DNA of 64,000 nt from Streptomyces sp. CB01635 (GTDB lineage Bacteria > Actinomycetota > Actinomycetes > Streptomycetales > Streptomycetaceae), in assembly GCF_002803065.1 (NCBI RefSeq), contig NZ_NNBL01000021.1:1-64000 (forward strand), in the 5' to 3' direction. Shown piece by piece: positions 63,872-64,000 of this stretch. Position 1 is the first letter of the stretch. The number at the start of each line of letters is the position of its first letter. The position numbers and the translations under genes were made by a program. The notes under the pieces were generated by a model. It was given only the letters and a program-made list of their open reading frames with translations. It made no database searches and was not told the DNA's origin.

Positions 63872-63890
63872 TCAGGGCCGCACGCCCTGA
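63872..63890 (+). terminator. Hairpin after the PH-like gene
   Basis: TCAGGGC (63872-63878) pairs with GCCCTGA (63884-63890), loop CGCAC, directly after the stop. A second hairpin, GGCGGGGCG/CGCCCCGCC (63921-63929/63942-63950), follows before the window ends; TAACCT at 63912-63917 might be a -10 for the next gene outside the window. Confidence 0.55.
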
Positions 63891-64000
63891 CGCTTCCACC
63901 CCTGTCTTGATTAACCTGGTGGCGGGGCGCGCGCACATCGCCGCCCCGCCCCCGACGACGGGTCCGCCAGGGCCCCGGGGGTTTCCTGCTACCCGAGGAG

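Overview
The window is a block of Streptomyces chromosome. The base composition is very GC-rich, with strong third-position G/C bias, many GTG starts and several starts without a Shine-Dalgarno sequence. Diagnostic genes are present: BldD with an intact c-di-GMP motif, the actinobacterial nucleoid protein sIHF, 90-residue omega, EF-P with a PGKGP tip, and the PnuC-like riboflavin transporter RibM. No tRNA, rRNA, CRISPR array, transposase, integrase or prophage gene was seen. This is mostly a conserved core region with an accessory stretch between about 40.8 and 58.4 kb.

Layout. 0-2.5 kb: tail of a membrane protein (probably VKOR family), rarA, and rpsD behind a long structured leader. 2.5-4.7 kb (minus): a STAND/NB-ARC ATPase with a TPR-like region. 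4.9-14.4 kb: DUF948 and DUF6167-type proteins, alaS, ruvX, mltG, aroE, aroC, aroK, aroB. 14.5-17.7 kb: a Pro-rich P-loop protein, an M24 peptidase homologue with altered metal ligands, efp, nusB. 17.9-18.4 kb (minus): bldD with a promoter/operator that looks autoregulatory. 18.6-28.6 kb: the pyrimidine operon pyrR-pyrB-pyrC-(membrane protein)-carA-carB-pyrD-pyrF, preceded by a PyrR-type RNA loop at the pyrR ribosome-binding site. 29-40.8 kb: sihF, gmk, rpoZ, coaBC, metK, a degenerate priA, a small HTH protein, fmt, rsmB, rpe and a SorC-type regulator.

40.8-58.4 kb: an exported RNase Sa-like ribonuclease with its barstar inhibitor, GuaB1, and a cationic amino-acid module made of two operons (permease + Lrp regulator; amidohydrolase + amino-acid 2-monooxygenase). 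Further on are an F420-type oxidoreductase, a DUF5995 protein, a GH6 glycosidase, an NCS2 permease, an alginate-lyase-family protein, a hotdog thioesterase, a divergent MFS/ROK pair and an NmrA-like reductase. 58.6-64 kb: an FMN riboswitch, a small leader ORF, the riboflavin operon ribE-ribM-ribBA-ribH, then hisE-hisG and a PH-like membrane protein.

The most interesting system is the module at 43.4-48.6 kb. Both operon promoters carry arrays of CGCAAC-type boxes with matching helical spacing (21-30-21 bp and 31-22 bp). In both, the array ends exactly 8 nt before a -35 element with an 18-nt spacer to the -10. One regulator, most likely the Lrp/AsnC protein encoded in the module, plausibly controls both. 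The enzymes resemble the DavB/DavA pair of lysine catabolism. Because arginine 2-monooxygenase activity was described biochemically from Streptomyces, the pair is a candidate for an arginine or lysine monooxygenase-amidase route.
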